Below, piece by piece: positions 62,727 through 64,000 of a DNA stretch of 64,000 bases. How positions within the stretch are numbered: position 1 is the first letter of the stretch; every line of letters begins with the position of its first letter. The DNA is from Sphingomonas sp. RIT328 (GTDB lineage Bacteria; Pseudomonadota; Alphaproteobacteria; Sphingomonadales; Sphingomonadaceae). Where the stretch lies: NCBI RefSeq assembly GCF_000632225.1, contig NZ_JFYV01000010.1, positions 1 through 64,000 of the forward strand, given 5' to 3'. A program made the translations under genes and the position numbers. A model generated the notes under the pieces. The model was not told the DNA's origin. It made no database searches and saw only the letters and a list, made by a program, of their open reading frames with translations.

Positions 62727-64000
62727 GGCGTCAGCGCCTGCTGGACATGCGGCCAGTCGCGGAACGCGCCCGCCGCGGCGGCGACCGGCCAGGCGGGCGC
62801 GTCGGGCGGCAGCTGCGCGACCGCGGCGGCGCCGTCGGCGGGCGTGCGATGCGCGAAGGCGAGGACGCGCAGGATCTCGCCATCCACGCCGGCGGCGGGG
62901 GCGACCTCGGCGGCGGCGGCGAAGCGCGGGTCGGCGATCATCGCCGCAGCGAGCCGGTCGCCATCGCCGTGGCGGCGCAGCAGATCGGTCGCCTCCGCAT
63001 CGTCGATGCCCGCGCCGGGCCAGAGCAGCCAGGCGAGCGCCTCGACATCGGGGCGGCCGGAAACCTGCGTGCCCGCCGCCCCCTTGCGATAGGGGTGGAT
63101 CGGCCAGGCCGCCGGATCGGCGCCGCCCTGCGCGACGACGAAGCGGAGATGCTCGACGACGTCGGCGGCAGGCTCGCCGAGCGCGCAGGCGGTGCGATAG
63201 GCGGCCTCGGCACGGGCGAAGGCGCCGCGCTCCTTAGCGACATGCGCAAGCTGCACCCAATAGGAGCGCTGATAGGGATGGAGCGCGAGCGCGGCGGCAT
63301 AGCGCTCCTCCGCCGCGGCCCAGTCGCGCGCGTCGCGCCGCCAGTCGCCCTCGCGCACCAGCAGCCGGAAGCGTTCGTCGCCGAGCGCGCGATGCTGCGC
63401 GACCTCGATCAGCGCGGCGCGGTCGACCGCGGCGGCGGCGTCGATCGACGGCGCGGCGACGAGGCCGATCGCCTCGCGGAACCGGTCATAGGCCTCGTCG
63501 AAATCGTCGAACAAGGCGAGCCGCCCGCCGTGGAGCAGCGCGAACCGGTTGCAATGGTCGCGCAGATAGCCGGGATCGTGGCTGATCAGCACCATCGCGC
63601 GATCGCCGCGCTTGCCGAACAATTCGTGGTTGCAGCGATCGTGGAAGCGCGCGTCACCGACCGCACCGATCTCGTCGATCAGGAAACAGTCGAATTCGAT
63701 GATCATCGAGATCGCGAAGGCGAGCCGCGCGCGCATCCCCGACGAATAGTTGCGCACCGGTTCGTGCAGATAGCGGCCGAGTTCGGAAAATTCGGCGACG
63801 AAGGCGAGGTTGCGCTGGAAATCCTGCGCATAGATGCGGCTGATGAAGCGGATATTGTCGATCCCCGACAGGGTCGGCTGGAACGCACCCCCGAAGGCGA
63901 GCGGCCAGGACACCGACATATAGCGCTCGACGCGCCCCGCGGTCGGCCGTTCGGCGCCGCTGATCAGCCGCACCATCGTCGACTTGCCCGCGCCGTTGCG
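62723..64000 (-). CDS. KpsT/Wzt-type ABC exporter ATPase with TPR-like tail (5' partial)
   Basis: The 5' part is cut by the window edge, inside the Walker A motif (RNGAGKST is the first visible stretch at 63977-64000). The Q-loop region, the ABC signature YSSGMRARLAFAISM, Walker B CFLIDEIGAVGD and the H-loop LISHDPGYL follow. After the ATPase (about 190 visible residues) comes an extra 230-residue part with TPR-like pairs (WAAAEERYAAALALHPYQRSY and AFARAEAAYRTACALG). KpsT-type ATPases drive export of completed lipid-linked polysaccharide; the permease gene should lie just beyond the window. The helical tail is not part of standard KpsT. Confidence 0.88.
   Translation of the reverse strand, partial: RNGAGKSTMVRLISGAERPTAGRVERYMSVSWPLAFGGAFQPTLSGIDNIRFISRIYAQDFQRNLAFVAEFSELGRYLHEPVRNYSSGMRARLAFAISMIIEFDCFLIDEIGAVGDARFHDRCNHELFGKRGDRAMVLISHDPGYLRDHCNRFALLHGGRLALFDDFDEAYDRFREAIGLVAAPSIDAAAAVDRAALIEVAQHRALGDERFRLLVREGDWRRDARDWAAAEERYAAALALHPYQRSYWVQLAHVAKERGAFARAEAAYRTACALGEPAADVVEHLRFVVAQGGADPAAWPIHPYRKGAAGTQVSGRPDVEALAWLLWPGAGIDDAEATDLLRRHGDGDRLAAAMIADPRFAAAAEVAPAAGVDGEILRVLAFAHRTPADGAAAVAQLPPDAPAWPVAAAAGAFRDWPHVQQALTP

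Overview
The window looks like a large replicon of an alphaproteobacterium, most probably a sphingomonad. This rests on the high GC content, the density of exopolysaccharide (EPS) genes, the alphaproteobacterial style of the RepA/ParA/MobC genes and the giant autotransporter. It is inference from protein families; no rRNA or tRNA is present to confirm the taxonomy.

Region 1 (about 0.1-21 kb) has clearly lower GC than the rest and reads as an acquired glycan island. A tight eight-gene minus-strand operon (9426 down to 1920) encodes an aminotransferase, a PglC-type initiating sugar-phosphate transferase, a secreted beta-helix protein, two GT2 glycosyltransferases, a methyltransferase, a six-helix membrane protein that may be an Amj-like flippase, and an EpsG-like polymerase. 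Divergent from it run a PglF-type dehydratase, an O-antigen polymerase/ligase, a Wza-like lipoprotein, a Wzc-like tyrosine autokinase, a coupled unknown protein and a small secreted protein. With the PglD-like transferase at 1239, the island holds the whole enzyme set for a bacillosamine-type diamino sugar. At its right end is an unusual cassette of ketoacyl synthase III, acyl carrier protein, a second synthase III and a Rieske oxygenase. A FabG/SDR-type reductase lies at the left end. Together they suggest a custom acyl group made for the sugar.

Region 2 (21.3-32 kb) has high GC: rmlCBDA for dTDP-L-rhamnose, then a 2359-residue autotransporter ended by a strong hairpin. Region 3 (32-41.5 kb) is a plasmid backbone: relaxase and MobC with a candidate oriT, two acyltransferases, a ParA fused to a ribbon-helix-helix domain, a winged-helix replication-type protein, and a RepA initiator with five direct iterons on one side and an inverted pair on the other. 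Region 4 (41.5-47.7 kb) has a tandem glycine riboswitch in front of serine deaminase, a repeat-packed gene-free stretch with a 310-bp direct duplication, a frameshifted nucleotidyltransferase pseudogene, a ChaN/EreA-like protein and GalU. Dispersed GTCGAC-rich repeats lie between genes from 23 to 47 kb and resemble the sequence in front of parA.

Region 5 (47.9-58.4 kb) is a second glycan locus: a DUF707-like protein, GT8, a GH16 glycanase, a GT4-like enzyme, an ExoY-type initiating transferase, GT4 and GT2. It is followed by a low-GC pair (TonB C-terminal protein and a small membrane protein) and a CDP-alcohol phosphatidyltransferase. Region 6 (58.4-64 kb) holds an intact ParD with a frameshifted ParE, then a third glycan locus with GT4, Wza/KpsD-like exporter, GT4 and the ATPase of an ABC capsule-type exporter that runs off the window. 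Housekeeping-type genes (sdaA, galU, rml) next to plasmid replication and mobilisation genes suggest a chromid, a megaplasmid or an integrated plasmid.
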